Shown: positions 1 through 8,016, counted from the first letter of the stretch. The stretch is 64,000 nucleotides of DNA from Flavobacteriaceae bacterium Ap0902 (GCA_009835005.1 WTFG01000006.1:62001-126000); one strand, 5' to 3'. The notes: generated by a model from the letters alone, not told the origin. Numbers and translations are program-made.

Positions 1-359
1 AACATGATCATTTCTTGGGAAATTTGACTACTGCTTTAATGTTTAAAGAAAAATTACAATTAACTTTTTATGACGATTATTCTAAGTTTTTCTTTAGTGA
101 AAAGCATGCTAAACTACAAAATGTTAAAAACCGCATCATTTCTCTTTATCCTTTCCCAAAAGCCACGGGTGTACAGTCCAAAGGCTTATTTTATCCATTG
201 AATGGAATGAATCTAGACATGACTTCTAAAATTGGTACTAGAAACCATGCCATAAAAGATGAGGTAGAAATTACCTATGAAGAAGGAGAGTTGTTGCTCT
301 TTATCTCTCAATACACATTGAGTAGAGAGGAAATCAGTTATAAAAATAAAATAAATTAA
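1..359 (+). CDS. Thiamine pyrophosphokinase, C-terminal part (cut by window start)
   Basis: The open frame enters from the left edge; the first complete codon is at base 3 and reads HDHFLGNL before continuing, so the TTG at base 15 is an internal leucine and not a start. The DH..NL motif belongs to the thiamin diphosphate/substrate site of thiamin pyrophosphokinase, which makes thiamin diphosphate from thiamin and ATP in the cytosol. The following stretch (IISLYPFPKATGVQSKGL, then IGTRNHA and a GELLLF strand) is the C-terminal thiamin-binding beta domain, including the typical TGV.SKGL..PL and G.RN elements. The protein ends after about 118 visible residues. The N-terminal catalytic half lies outside the window. 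Identification is by motif recognition. Confidence 0.8.
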   Translation, partial: HDHFLGNLTTALMFKEKLQLTFYDDYSKFFFSEKHAKLQNVKNRIISLYPFPKATGVQSKGLFYPLNGMNLDMTSKIGTRNHAIKDEVEITYEEGELLLFISQYTLSREEISYKNKIN

Positions 360-363
360 TTTT

Positions 364-1017
364 TTGAAATCACTTAATCTAACCAAATGGATAGAGCAAA
401 TCGTACTTTATTTATTCCTGTTGGGCTTTTCCTATTTATGGATGAAATTAAAGCACTGGCCAAAGGAGTTAGTTTGGTAGGTCTTTTTCTTCCTGCAATA
501 GGTATTATTCTACTATTGATTATTAAACTTAAATACTGTGTTAGTTGGCGTGAAATATTATATGTGGAGAGTTGGCGAAAAGAATGGAAGAGTATGCTCT
601 TGTTTTTCACTATTGCTATAATTTTATATTCTTGGGGTTACTTGGTATTATATGCCATCATATTTCTTGCAGTTTCCAAGAGAAAAGTTTGGTTTATGGT
701 TAACCGTAATGTTTCTTTATCCTCTATTATCTGTGCTCCCACAAAGGATTATATATTGGCTGCTTTTCTTTACTAGGTATCAAAGTTTATATAAAAACCC
801 CATAGTACTTCTTGTTTTCTCTGCTTTATACTTCTGTTACGCACACATTATGTTTCAAAATTTTATAGCCATTGGGTTTACATTTTTGGGTGGATTTTTA
901 TTTGCATGGCGCTACCATAGAAGCCGATCCATTTTGATAAGTTGCCTAGAATATGCATTGTATGGCAATCTATTATTTACGATAGGTATTGGTAAATATT
1001 TAGCGATGGGTGCGTGA
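364..1017 (+). pseudogene. Broken CPBP-family (CAAX-type) intramembrane peptidase gene
   Basis: Three pieces in two frames together read as one CPBP-type membrane protein. From a TTG at 364 the first frame gives an N-terminus LTKWIEQIVLYLFLLGFSYL and stops at 478-480. The middle (about 480-645) is open in the next frame (PAIGIILLLIIKLKY, WRKEWKSMLLFF). The rest (about 650-1017) returns to the first frame: FPREKFGLWLTVMFLYPLLS, then PQRIIYWLLFFTRY, YAHIMFQN and LEYALYGN. Flavobacterial relatives normally read PQELIYR, and EHALYG in the last motif. So besides two frame changes, the catalytic Glu is Arg, the following Arg is Trp, and the last His is Tyr. That combination suggests genuine decay rather than sequencing error. 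The motif-2 His is kept. Family assignment is from motif memory. Confidence 0.65.
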
Positions 1018-1100
1018 TGGGATAGCACAAGACCGATAGCACAGGAACAATAGATCCAGCCTTGTTTGATTTACATTCCGTTATTTTAATACGCTTTCCG

Positions 1101-1108
1101 TAACTTTG
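1101..1108 (+). promoter_or_regulatory. -7 element upstream of mnmA
   Basis: TAACTTTG matches the Bacteroidota TAnnTTTG consensus and lies 22 bases before the GTG start of mnmA. No TTG was found at the expected -33 spacing, so support is partial. Confidence 0.4.
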
Positions 1109-1130
1109 CAGTTCTTAAAAAAAATATAGC

Positions 1131-2324
1131 GTGAACGGCAAAAAAGTAGTAGTAGGGCTTTCTGGTGGAGTAGATAGTAGTGTGACAGCCTATTTGTTAA
1201 AGGAACAAGGGTATGAAGTGATTGGGTTATTCATGAGAAATTGGAATGACGCTTCTGTAACTTTAGAAGAGGAGTGTCCTTGGATAGAAGACAGTGCAGA
1301 TGCGCTATTGGTAGCAGAGAAATTAGGGATACCTTTTCAGGTCATTGATTTGAGTGATGTTTACAAAGAGCGCATCGTGGATTATATGTTTGCTGAATAT
1401 GAAATTGGCCGCACGCCTAATCCAGATGTCTTATGTAATAGAGAGATTAAATTTGATATTTTCTTGAAAACGGCCATAAATCTAGGGGCGGATTATGTAG
1501 CTACAGGACATTATTGCAGAAAGGATAGCATAGAGAAAGAGGGAAAAACCATTTATAGGTTGCTTGCTGGAAAGGATAAAAATAAAGATCAATCTTATTT
1601 CTTATGCCAATTAAACCAAGAACAATTATCTAAATCACTGTTTCCGATTGGCGATTTAGAAAAACCGGAAGTACGTAAAATTGCTAAAGAGCAAGGTTTG
1701 GTAACAGCAGATAAGAAGGATTCTCAAGGTTTATGCTTTATAGGTAAAGTAAGTTTGCCCGATTTTTTACAACAACAGCTTAAACCAAAAAGAGGACAAA
1801 TTATAGAAATTCCAAAAGATTTTAAATACCCAGCAGTGGCAGAAACCTTTGATTCTATAGAAGAGGAATTAAAAGTTAAATCTAAATCTTATCATTATTC
1901 CCAAACAGATGGTGAAGTCGTCGGAGAGCACGATGGTGCGCATTTTTTTACACGTGGACAAAGAAAAGGTCTGGGTGTAGGTGGCAAAGTAGAGCCATTG
2001 TTTGTTTTAGAAACCGATGTGGAAGAAAATATCATCTATGTAGGGCAGGGGAGTAATCACCCAGGTTTATTTAAAGAAGTTTTGTATGTAAAACCTATAG
2101 AAACGCATTGGGTACGTGAGGATTTAGCATTAAAGCCAGGGGAAACTATGAAAGTAGAGGCAAGGGTGAGATACAGGCAAAAATTAAGACCTGCAAAATT
2201 GCATCAAACAGGCAATGGATTATATGTGGTCTTTGAGGAAGGATTAAGTGCGATTACACCTGGACAATTTGTAGCATGGTATAATGGAGAGGAGTTAATA
2301 GGGAGCGGGGTGATACATGAATAG
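1131..2324 (+). CDS. mnmA: tRNA-specific 2-thiouridylase MnmA
   Basis: MnmA activates U34 of tRNA-Lys, -Glu and -Gln by adenylation and inserts sulfur to make the 2-thiouridine of mnm5s2U. The 397-residue protein has the N-type ATP pyrophosphatase P-loop SGGVDSSV at residues 11-18, the first catalytic Cys102 in [11 protein letters not shown], the tRNA-contact motif [13 protein letters not shown] around 149-161, and the second catalytic Cys202 in SQGLCFIGK. Length is slightly above the usual 360-390. The start is GTG at 1131, directly before NGKKVVVGL. It appears monocistronic, with a -7 element just upstream. Its substrate tRNA-Glu(UUC) is encoded twice at 7.4-7.8 kb. Identification is firm. 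Confidence 0.96.
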   Translation: MNGKKVVVGLSGGVDSSVTAYLLKEQGYEVIGLFMRNWNDASVTLEEECPWIEDSADALLVAEKLGIPFQVIDLSDVYKERIVDYMFAEYEIGRTPNPDVLCNREIKFDIFLKTAINLGADYVATGHYCRKDSIEKEGKTIYRLLAGKDKNKDQSYFLCQLNQEQLSKSLFPIGDLEKPEVRKIAKEQGLVTADKKDSQGLCFIGKVSLPDFLQQQLKPKRGQIIEIPKDFKYPAVAETFDSIEEELKVKSKSYHYSQTDGEVVGEHDGAHFFTRGQRKGLGVGGKVEPLFVLETDVEENIIYVGQGSNHPGLFKEVLYVKPIETHWVREDLALKPGETMKVEARVRYRQKLRPAKLHQTGNGLYVVFEEGLSAITPGQFVAWYNGEELIGSGVIHE

Positions 2325-2366
2325 AGGTACACTTTTTGCGCAATATTACATTAAAAATGATGTATT

Positions 2367-2513
2367 ATGAAAGATAAAGTGAATCCAGAAGAGAGGAAGG
2401 ATCATGTATCCAAAAAAGAGATTTCAATTAATAAGACTGTTACACAGGGTGAGAAAATAAATCCTAAAGAATCAGATAAAAGAGAACATCATCAACCAAG
2501 AGATAAGGCTTAA
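2367..2513 (+). CDS. Small hydrophilic protein, 48 residues
   Basis: An ATG-initiated frame of 48 codons begins MKDKVNPEERKDHVSKKEIS and ends HQPRDKA. It is almost entirely charged or polar, very rich in Lys and Glu, with no Cys and no hydrophobic segment, so it would be a soluble and probably disordered peptide. It sits 42 bases after mnmA and is followed 27 bases later by a strong hairpin terminator, which places it at the end of a transcription unit. The family was not recognised; small K/E-rich stress proteins look similar, but that is only resemblance. It could be a chance frame. Confidence 0.45.
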   Translation: MKDKVNPEERKDHVSKKEISINKTVTQGEKINPKESDKREHHQPRDKA

Positions 2514-2540
2514 AACTTTTAAATATACAGAAGCAAAAAA

Positions 2541-2571
2541 GGGAAATTCAAATTTTGAATTTCCCTTTTTT
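2541..2571. terminator. Bidirectional intrinsic terminator
   Basis: An 11-bp perfect stem (GGGAAATTCAA/TTGAATTTCCC, 3-base loop, 2541-2565) is preceded by an A-run and followed by a T-run. It serves both the plus-strand unit ending at 2513 and the minus-strand lipoprotein gene ending at 2591. Confidence 0.85.
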
Positions 2572-2590
2572 AATGAACTATCTATTCCAA

Positions 2591-3148
2591 TTATAGTCCG
2601 AAACTTGCTCTCCAAACTGGTTTAGCATCGATGTTAAAAGTAGTTAAAGAACCATCTCCAGGCACAATATCTCTTAACATTAAATAGATATCTTCTGATT
2701 CGAAGTATTCTTTCATATTCTCATCATAAACAATATCAAAATTAATTCTATCTGTCTGCGTGTTATCTCTAACCTCTGCAATTTTAACTTCTTCTACAGA
2801 TGGGTTTTCAGAATAGACATAAATATCCATATCTTTAATAGCACTCAAATCTCCAATAAAACTACTGTCATTTAATACTACAGAAAACTCTACCAATCGT
2901 GCACTTTTTACATTGTCTAATGTTAAACCTGGTGTATTATCTCTAATCACTTGATCCATATCAACATCTAAACGAATAGGACCTACCAAAGGTACATTTA
3001 TACCTTCTATCGTAGCGAATGGAATTTCAATATCCTCTGCAGTTGTAGAAATGTCTATAGGGATTGGAATTCCTGAATCATCATCTGAACAAGCCGTAAA
3101 CATCGTCATAATCATTGCTAGTACTACAAATAAACCTAACTTTTTCAT
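2591..3148 (-). CDS. Lipoprotein of unknown function with surface-export-like N-terminus
   Basis: This 185-residue protein starts MKKLGLFVVLAMIMTMFTAC: a signal peptide with lipobox FTAC and lipid-modified Cys20. The Cys is followed at once by SDDD, the acidic pattern that acts as a lipoprotein export signal to the cell surface in Bacteroidota. The mature part is a low-complexity-free beta-type sequence with alternating hydrophobics and many Asp, ending KPVWRASFGL. No catalytic motif or known domain was recognised. It is monocistronic, ending at a shared terminator with the converging upstream unit. Surface location is inferred from the N-terminal motif only. Confidence 0.8.
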   Translation of the reverse strand: MKKLGLFVVLAMIMTMFTACSDDDSGIPIPIDISTTAEDIEIPFATIEGINVPLVGPIRLDVDMDQVIRDNTPGLTLDNVKSARLVEFSVVLNDSSFIGDLSAIKDMDIYVYSENPSVEEVKIAEVRDNTQTDRINFDIVYDENMKEYFESEDIYLMLRDIVPGDGSLTTFNIDAKPVWRASFGL

Positions 3149-3329
3149 AATAAAATTTTAAATATAAAAGTTTCAACTAAAATCTCAAATCACATGCCAT
3201 TCTCTCTAGAATCAAGGATAAAGACTTTTTAGGGATTTAATTTTTAATCGTTCTAATATAATATGCACGCATCATAAATTGATTTGGATTATTGGAATTC
3301 ATTTATTAGGCTAGAATAACAGAAATAAT

Positions 3330-3337
3330 TAAATTTG
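3330..3337 (+). promoter_or_regulatory. -7 element upstream of hutG
   Basis: TAAATTTG fits TAnnTTTG and ends 17 bases before the hutG ATG. A -33 TTG at correct spacing was not found. Confidence 0.4.
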
Positions 3338-3354
3338 AATAAATTTTATCACCT

Positions 3355-4299
3355 ATGATTAAACCCTTTAATAAAGAATACTGGAAAGGAAGAGTAGATC
3401 TAGAAGATGGAGTCAAAGGTTTGCGCTGGCATCAATTAATTCAAGAATTCCCAAATGCAGATGAATCATTTATAGAAAAATCTGTTGTTTTCTTAGGTTT
3501 TTCATCAGATGAAGGTGTCCGTAGAAATAAGGGTAGGGTAGGAGCGGCAAATGCCCCTCAAGTAATTAGAGAAATGTTGTCTGGAATTCCTAAAATGGAT
3601 TCTAATGTATCTGCTTTGTATGATTATGGGGATATTGAAGTGACAAATAATGAGCTAGAAACTGGTAGAACAGAGCAAATATATGTAGTAGAAGAAATAT
3701 TAGGCAAGAATACTTATCCTCTGGTTTTAGGCGGAGGTCATGAAGTCGCTTTCGGTAATTTTATCGCTTTGAATAGTCTTTACAAAAATATTGGTGTCAT
3801 CAATATAGACGCTCATTTTGATTTCAGAAAACCACATCCACATACGACTTCTGGTACTGGGTTTTATGAAATGGCAAAGTGGAGTGAAGAGAATGATCAA
3901 GAATTTAATTATTTGGCGCTTGGTATTCAAAAAGTTGGTAATACAGAAGCTTTGTTTGATAGGGTATCTGCGCATAATGGACAATATATATTAGCGGACG
4001 ATATTCATGCTAAGGATATTGAATGGGAGAAGACCTTAGATAAATTCATTCAATCTGTGGATGTTCTATACTTTACTTTGGACATGGATGTCTTTGATGC
4101 TGCTTATGCACCAGGGGTTAGTGCCATTACTACCAATGGATTGACTCCATACCAGGTTAAAACCATTATCCGTAAAGTTTTTAAATCTAACAAAGTAAAA
4201 CTCATGGATGTAGCGGAACTAAATCCCAATTATGATGTAGATAATAGAACGGCTAAATTAGCAGCACATATGATTTCGGAAATGGTTCATCATCTATAA
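3355..4299 (+). CDS. hutG: Formimidoylglutamase (HutG-type, arginase family)
   Basis: HutG hydrolyses N-formimidoyl-L-glutamate to glutamate and formamide, the last step of one histidine-degradation route. The 314-residue protein carries the dimanganese site of the arginase/agmatinase fold: His129 in GGGHE, Asp152/His154/Asp156 in DAHFD, and Asp243/Asp245 in TLDMDVFD. The segment SDEGVRRNKGRVGA near residue 51 is typical of HutG and distinguishes it from agmatinase. The genes hutH, hutU and hutI are not nearby. It is monocistronic, between a -7 element and a hairpin terminator. The main alternative is another ureohydrolase, such as agmatinase. Confidence 0.85.
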   Translation: MIKPFNKEYWKGRVDLEDGVKGLRWHQLIQEFPNADESFIEKSVVFLGFSSDEGVRRNKGRVGAANAPQVIREMLSGIPKMDSNVSALYDYGDIEVTNNELETGRTEQIYVVEEILGKNTYPLVLGGGHEVAFGNFIALNSLYKNIGVINIDAHFDFRKPHPHTTSGTGFYEMAKWSEENDQEFNYLALGIQKVGNTEALFDRVSAHNGQYILADDIHAKDIEWEKTLDKFIQSVDVLYFTLDMDVFDAAYAPGVSAITTNGLTPYQVKTIIRKVFKSNKVKLMDVAELNPNYDVDNRTAKLAAHMISEMVHHL

Positions 4300-4320
4300 A
4301 TAGACGAGCATAAACGTTGA

Positions 4321-4356
4321 AAGAGCCGGCTTATTGAAAGTAAGACGGCTCTTTTA
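4321..4356. terminator. Bidirectional intrinsic terminator between hutG and mltG
   Basis: AAAGAGCCG at 4321-4329 pairs with CGGCTCTTT at about 4347-4355, extended by GCTTA/TAAG-type pairs around a short loop and flanked by A- and T-rich ends. It can stop both converging genes. Confidence 0.8.
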
Positions 4357-4360
4357 ACGT

Positions 4361-5374
4361 TTATTTTATATCATTCTCTCTAAGCCATGTGCGGTATTTA
4401 TTTGCTTTGGCTTGATGTTCTGCATAAGTAGAGGAAAAACTATGGTAACCAGGGTTATCAGGATCGGCTACAAAATATACAAAATCGTGATCGTCTGGTT
4501 CCAAAACAGCATCAATCGCTGTGCCGTTTGGTAATGTAATTGGTGCGGGAGGCAAACCTACGATTTGATATGTATTATAATCAGATGCTGTATTTAAATG
4601 CTTATGATATACCCTTTGAATAGATTGATTAAAACCATGCTCTAATTTATAAGCATATACAGAAGTTGGGTCTGCCTGTAATTTCATCCCAATTTTCAAT
4701 CTATTTAGGTAGGCTCTTGCGACTTTAGGTTGTTCATCTGCCTTGGAGGCCTCCATTTGTACAATAGATGCCAAAGTGTAAACTTCTAGCTCTGTTAAAC
4801 CAGATGCCTTTAATTTAGCTTTTCTATCATCATCCCAGAATTTATCATGTTCTGTGATCATTCTTTCCACAAATTGATCCCCGCTTGTAATCCATTTAAA
4901 GAAATAAGTATTGGGGATAAAATAAATTTTAGAGGTTTCTAAATCCAGATTTTCTTCTTTAAATCTAGCGTTTTCTAAAATGGCGTTGACAATTGCTGTG
5001 GAATCTGCAATAATATCTTTAGATGCATCTCTGGCTAAATGGAAAATTGTGGGGGAATTTCTAATCATTAATTTTACCGGTTCCTCTTCTCCGAGTTGCA
5101 ATCGGTTAACAAGAGATTCATTGGTATCATCTAGGGCAATTTTATATTTTCCTGGAATCACCGTTTTATCGTATTCCATGAGTTGCGCCACAGCATCAAA
5201 TTTCTCTATATCCTTCACATAAGTTTGAATAGAATCTAATACTTGGCTATAAGTGCTGTTGGGGTAGATATACAAGACACCTTCTTTTGCAACATTGTTA
5301 TCACTTTTATAAAAATATGCACAAGAGGTAAACATGCTTAGAACAAGCAATAAATAGAAATATCTAATTTTCAT
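4361..5374 (-). CDS. mltG: Endolytic murein transglycosylase MltG, with a lipobox
   Basis: MltG cuts nascent glycan strands in the periplasm and is thought to set their length by terminating polymerisation. The start is the ATG at 5374 (MKIRYFYLLL), 5 bases after the dapF stop; an upstream extension would overlap dapF and lacks a signal. The 337-residue protein has a LysM-like/YceG N-terminal region and the catalytic region LASIVQMEASK, with Glu208 aligned to the YceG catalytic Glu, followed by YLNRLKIGMKLQADPTSVYA and VGLPPAPI. The N-terminus ends MFTSC at Cys18, a lipobox, whereas MltG is usually a transmembrane-anchored protein. The order hypothetical-dapF-mltG on one strand suggests an operon. 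Confidence 0.92.
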   Translation of the reverse strand: MKIRYFYLLLVLSMFTSCAYFYKSDNNVAKEGVLYIYPNSTYSQVLDSIQTYVKDIEKFDAVAQLMEYDKTVIPGKYKIALDDTNESLVNRLQLGEEEPVKLMIRNSPTIFHLARDASKDIIADSTAIVNAILENARFKEENLDLETSKIYFIPNTYFFKWITSGDQFVERMITEHDKFWDDDRKAKLKASGLTELEVYTLASIVQMEASKADEQPKVARAYLNRLKIGMKLQADPTSVYAYKLEHGFNQSIQRVYHKHLNTASDYNTYQIVGLPPAPITLPNGTAIDAVLEPDDHDFVYFVADPDNPGYHSFSSTYAEHQAKANKYRTWLRENDIK

Positions 5375-5378
5375 AAAA

Positions 5379-6146
5379 TTATATTTGGATCTTACCTTTG
5401 AACACAAAATCTGCTGGACCGATAAGGAATATAGATTTAAACCCTTGGTTGTCTTTTTCAAAAGAAACTTTGAGGTTCCCACCAAGTGTTTTGATGAAAA
5501 CTTCATTGGATATTAAATCTTCTTTTTGGCTAGCATAAGCCAGAGCTGCAGCTGTAACACCTGTTCCACAACTATAAGTCTCATCTTCTACGCCACGTTC
5601 ATAGGTTCTAACAAAAAGACGATTGGGCGTTAATTTCTCAACAAAATTTACATTGGTACCTTCTGGGTATTGAGCAGAGTATCTAATTTTTGCTCCTTCC
5701 TTTTTCACATCTATATCTGCAATATGCTGAGCGAAAATCACATGATGTGGAGAGCCAGTGTCCAAGAAGTAGTAATTATCTCCTTTTTGAATGGTATCAA
5801 TATCATGCATTTGTAATTTTACCAAGTCATTGTCTACCTCTGCATAATGCCAACCATCTACTGCAAGAAATTTTGTGGAATCTTTCATTAATTGGAGGTC
5901 ATTTAAAAATCGAACAAAGCATCTGCCACCATTGCCGCACATGGTACTTTCTTTTCCATCTGAATTGAAGTAGACCATCTTGTGACTATTTTCTTGATTT
6001 TGTAGTAAAATTAATCCGTCTGCACCTATTCCAAATCTACGGTCGCAAAGATGGGTTATGTTTTCTTCGTTCACTGGGAATTGATGAGCTCTATCATCTA
6101 TCATGATAAAGTCATTGCCAGTACCTTGGTATTTATAGAATTTCAA
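5379..6146 (-). CDS. dapF: Diaminopimelate epimerase DapF
   Basis: DapF interconverts LL- and meso-diaminopimelate for lysine and peptidoglycan synthesis in the cytosol. The 255-residue protein has both catalytic cysteines: Cys70 in STMCGNGGRC and Cys193 in ETYSCGTGVTAAA, plus the GTGNDFI start and PEGTNVNF substrate loop. Length is slightly shorter than the 270-280 common in Proteobacteria but normal for this group. It lies 2 bases after the upstream gene and 4 bases before mltG, so these three are likely co-transcribed; both dapF and mltG act on peptidoglycan. Confidence 0.97.
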   Translation of the reverse strand: MKFYKYQGTGNDFIMIDDRAHQFPVNEENITHLCDRRFGIGADGLILLQNQENSHKMVYFNSDGKESTMCGNGGRCFVRFLNDLQLMKDSTKFLAVDGWHYAEVDNDLVKLQMHDIDTIQKGDNYYFLDTGSPHHVIFAQHIADIDVKKEGAKIRYSAQYPEGTNVNFVEKLTPNRLFVRTYERGVEDETYSCGTGVTAAALAYASQKEDLISNEVFIKTLGGNLKVSFEKDNQGFKSIFLIGPADFVFKGKIQI

Positions 6147-6148
6147 AA

Positions 6149-6646
6149 TTAGTCTATAATTTCTATTTTTTTAGATTTCAAAGAACAATCAATCTCGAAT
6201 GCCATAGGCTCGTCAGAAACTTCTGTAAAATCATCTACCTCTCCAGTCCAGAAAACACGTAAATCACCGTTTTTATCTTCATTGAATTTAATGATGTTAT
6301 TAAAGAGTTCGTAATCGCCATCATTTACAGATAAATTGGTATAAAATACTTCGTCCATTTCCCCTTCCTCGTTTTCAACTTCGCCTGTACCAACTGGGAT
6401 TTCTACAGTTTGGGCAACTAATTGTTTTTTATTTTGAAAAGAAATAGGGAAATCATCTACATTGAATAGAACTTTAGGAAATTCATTTTGAAGTGAATCC
6501 TCCTCCAAATGGTCCAGATCTTCTGTTGATTCAATCTCAAGGATTAGACAATTTTGTTGTTTTAGAAAAACTACTTTGCAAAAAGACTTTTCTGGGAAAT
6601 AAAGAAAAGTTTCTTCCGGGTGAAAGAATTTAATAGTGTCGCTCAT
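6149..6646 (-). CDS. Conserved-looking acidic protein of unknown function
   Basis: This 165-residue protein begins MSDTIKFFHPEETFLYFPEK and has no signal peptide or membrane segment, so it is probably cytosolic. It is strongly acidic (for example VENEEGEMDE at about 91-100) with beta-rich hydrophobic alternation and contains two cysteines without CxxC spacing. No family was recognised. It is the first gene of the three-gene unit with dapF and mltG (2-base spacing to dapF), which is the only hint to its role. Upstream, 114 bases separate it from a divergent thioredoxin-like gene. Confidence 0.8.
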   Translation of the reverse strand: MSDTIKFFHPEETFLYFPEKSFCKVVFLKQQNCLILEIESTEDLDHLEEDSLQNEFPKVLFNVDDFPISFQNKKQLVAQTVEIPVGTGEVENEEGEMDEVFYTNLSVNDGDYELFNNIIKFNEDKNGDLRVFWTGEVDDFTEVSDEPMAFEIDCSLKSKKIEIID

Positions 6647-6760
6647 GATTTCGTAAGAAAACGTTTTATATTTTTGATTCTGCGAAGATAGAGAAAATCA
6701 TTGAAAGCCTTTGTAATATTTTCACATATAAAAAGATAAGAAATTGATTAATTTTGCATA

Positions 6761-7321
6761 ATGAAAACTTTTTTAGAAAAAAGATGGAAAGATATCCTTT
6801 TAGGAGTTTTTTTATTGATGATGTTAATCCCACAAACTAGAACACCCATACAGGTGTTTATACAACGATTGATAGCCTTGTCACCCAATGAAGTTTCCGC
6901 AGAAAAACAGAAGCAGTTAATTGATTATAATTTAACTTTTAATGACAAAGCAGGAAATTTTTCATCGCTGAAAGATAATCAAGGAAAAGTGATGGTAATC
7001 AATTTTTGGGCTACTTGGTGCCCTCCTTGTATTGCGGAAATGCCAGCTTTTTCTAAAGTTTATAAAGATTATAGCGATCGCGTGGCCTTTTACTTCATAA
7101 CACAAGATAATTGGGACGTAATAAATGCTTTTGAGCAAAAACGTCAATATCAATTGCCTTATTATAAGTTAATCAATCCCTCTAAAGATCTTGAATATGC
7201 CTCTTTGCCTACGACTTATGTCATAGATAAAACCGGAAATGTGTTAATAGATAAAGTAGGCGTAGCGGACTGGAATAGTGAAAAATTTAGGAAAACTTTG
7301 GATAAGGCGTTGAATAACTAA
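6761..7321 (+). CDS. TlpA/ResA-like membrane-anchored thioredoxin
   Basis: The 186-residue protein has one N-terminal membrane segment (about residues 11-24, ILLGVFLLMMLIP) that anchors a periplasmic thioredoxin domain. The active site is WATWCPPC with Cys87 and Cys90, followed by IAEMPAF, and a cis-Pro loop in SLPTTYVID near residue 154. The CPPC form is typical of the TlpA/ResA/thiol-disulfide interchange group that reduces disulfides, for instance in cytochrome c or periplasmic proteins. No cytochrome-maturation gene is adjacent, so the substrate is unknown. It diverges from the 6149-6646 gene. Confidence 0.9.
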   Translation: MKTFLEKRWKDILLGVFLLMMLIPQTRTPIQVFIQRLIALSPNEVSAEKQKQLIDYNLTFNDKAGNFSSLKDNQGKVMVINFWATWCPPCIAEMPAFSKVYKDYSDRVAFYFITQDNWDVINAFEQKRQYQLPYYKLINPSKDLEYASLPTTYVIDKTGNVLIDKVGVADWNSEKFRKTLDKALNN

Positions 7322-7337
7322 ACTAAGTTTATTGCAT

Positions 7338-7366
7338 AAAAAAAACCGTTCTTTGTAGAACAGTTT
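7338..7366 (-). terminator. Terminator of the tRNA-Glu/rpsT operon
   Basis: Read on the minus strand, AAAACTGTTCT pairs with GAACGGTTTT around a short ACAAA loop, with one C/G-type irregularity, and is followed by a run of eight Ts. It lies 3 bases beyond the last tRNA. Confidence 0.85.
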
Positions 7367-7368
7367 TG

Positions 7369-7440
7369 TAGCCCATAGGAGAATCGAACTCCTGTTTCCA
7401 GGATGAAAACCTGGCGTCCTAACCACTAGACGAATGGGCC
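7369..7440 (-). tRNA. tRNA-Glu (UUC), second gene of the operon
   Basis: On the minus strand a 72-base cloverleaf starts GGCCCATTCG, pairing with ATGGGCT at the 3' end, with discriminator A. The anticodon stem CCAGG/CCTGG encloses loop TTTTCAT, giving anticodon TTC (Glu). The T-arm contains GTTCGATTC. CCA is not encoded. It is identical to the copy at 7734-7805 and starts 20 bases after rpsT ends. Confidence 0.95.
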
Positions 7441-7460
7441 TTAAAGGGAGTAAGTACTTC

Positions 7461-7712
7461 TTAAAGGTCGTTGACGTGTTTAGTCAATTTACTTTTTAAG
7501 TTACCTGCTTTATTTTTATGAATGATATTCTTTTTAACCAATCTATCAATCATAGAGGAAACTTTTGGAAGTTTCTCTAAAGCTGCATCTTTATCAGTCT
7601 CTTCTCTTAACTGCTTGATCGCAGTACGAGCAGACTTATCATAATATCTGTTGCGTAATCTTCTGGTTTGAGCCTGTCTGATTCTTTTAATCGCAGATTT
7701 GTAATTTGCCAT
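7461..7712 (-). CDS. rpsT: Small ribosomal subunit protein bS20
   Basis: The 83-residue, very basic protein MANYKSAIKRIRQAQTRRLR is bS20, a helical 16S rRNA-binding protein of the small subunit. The typical pattern is visible: K-S-A-I-K-R near the N-terminus, KSARTAIKQ in the middle and the LVKKNIIHKNKAGNLKSKLTKH C-terminal helix. It lies between two identical tRNA-Glu genes, 21 bases after the first and 20 before the second, and all three share a promoter and a terminator. Release of rpsT mRNA therefore depends on tRNA processing at both ends. Confidence 0.97.
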   Translation of the reverse strand: MANYKSAIKRIRQAQTRRLRNRYYDKSARTAIKQLREETDKDAALEKLPKVSSMIDRLVKKNIIHKNKAGNLKSKLTKHVNDL

Positions 7713-7733
7713 ATCTTTTTTACGAAAATTTAG

Positions 7734-7805
7734 TAGCCCATAGGAGAATCGAACTCCTGTTTCCAGGATGAAAACCTGGCGTCCTAACCACTAGACGAAT
7801 GGGCC
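7734..7805 (-). tRNA. tRNA-Glu (UUC), first gene of the operon
   Basis: The 72-base minus-strand cloverleaf is identical in sequence to that at 7369-7440: acceptor GGCCCAT/ATGGGCT, anticodon TTC, no encoded CCA. It is promoter-proximal in the tRNA/rpsT/tRNA unit. Confidence 0.95.
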
Positions 7806-7838
7806 ATTTTTAATTAATTCCATTGTTAAAATGGTTTG

Positions 7839-7868
7839 CAAATTTAATATAAAAATTTAAATGGGCAA
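7839..7868 (-). promoter_or_regulatory. Promoter of the tRNA-Glu/rpsT operon
   Basis: On the minus strand TTG (7866-7868) is separated by 19 bases from TAAATTTG (7839-7846). This fully matches the flavobacterial TTG-N17-23-TAnnTTTG consensus. The start of tRNA-Glu follows 33 bases downstream. Confidence 0.75.
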
Positions 7869-7978
7869 ACGTTTTTGTAAAAAATATTAAAAAGATTAAA
7901 GATTTTGGGAATCAAGGAGAGGGTTGTTAAAGTCATGCTAAAATACTTGAGAAATAGCTGGAAGTTTATATATAAAAG

Positions 7979-7986
7979 TAAATTTG
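7979..7986 (+). promoter_or_regulatory. -7 element upstream of the NlpC/P60 gene
   Basis: TAAATTTG lies 30 bases before the ATG at 8017. The nearest upstream TTG is spaced 29 bases away, longer than the consensus. Confidence 0.35.
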
Positions 7987-8016
7987 TTATCTGTGAAATA
8001 AAAATACAGCCACTCT

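Noticed and set aside
3355-4299. Agmatinase completing the arginine decarboxylase route
   Set aside because: The SDEGVRRNKGRVGA segment is HutG-like, and the gene is 23 kb away from the decarboxylase.
5375-5506. N-terminal extension of MltG into dapF
   Set aside because: It would overlap dapF coding sequence and precede the lipoprotein signal peptide, so the ATG at 5374 was chosen.
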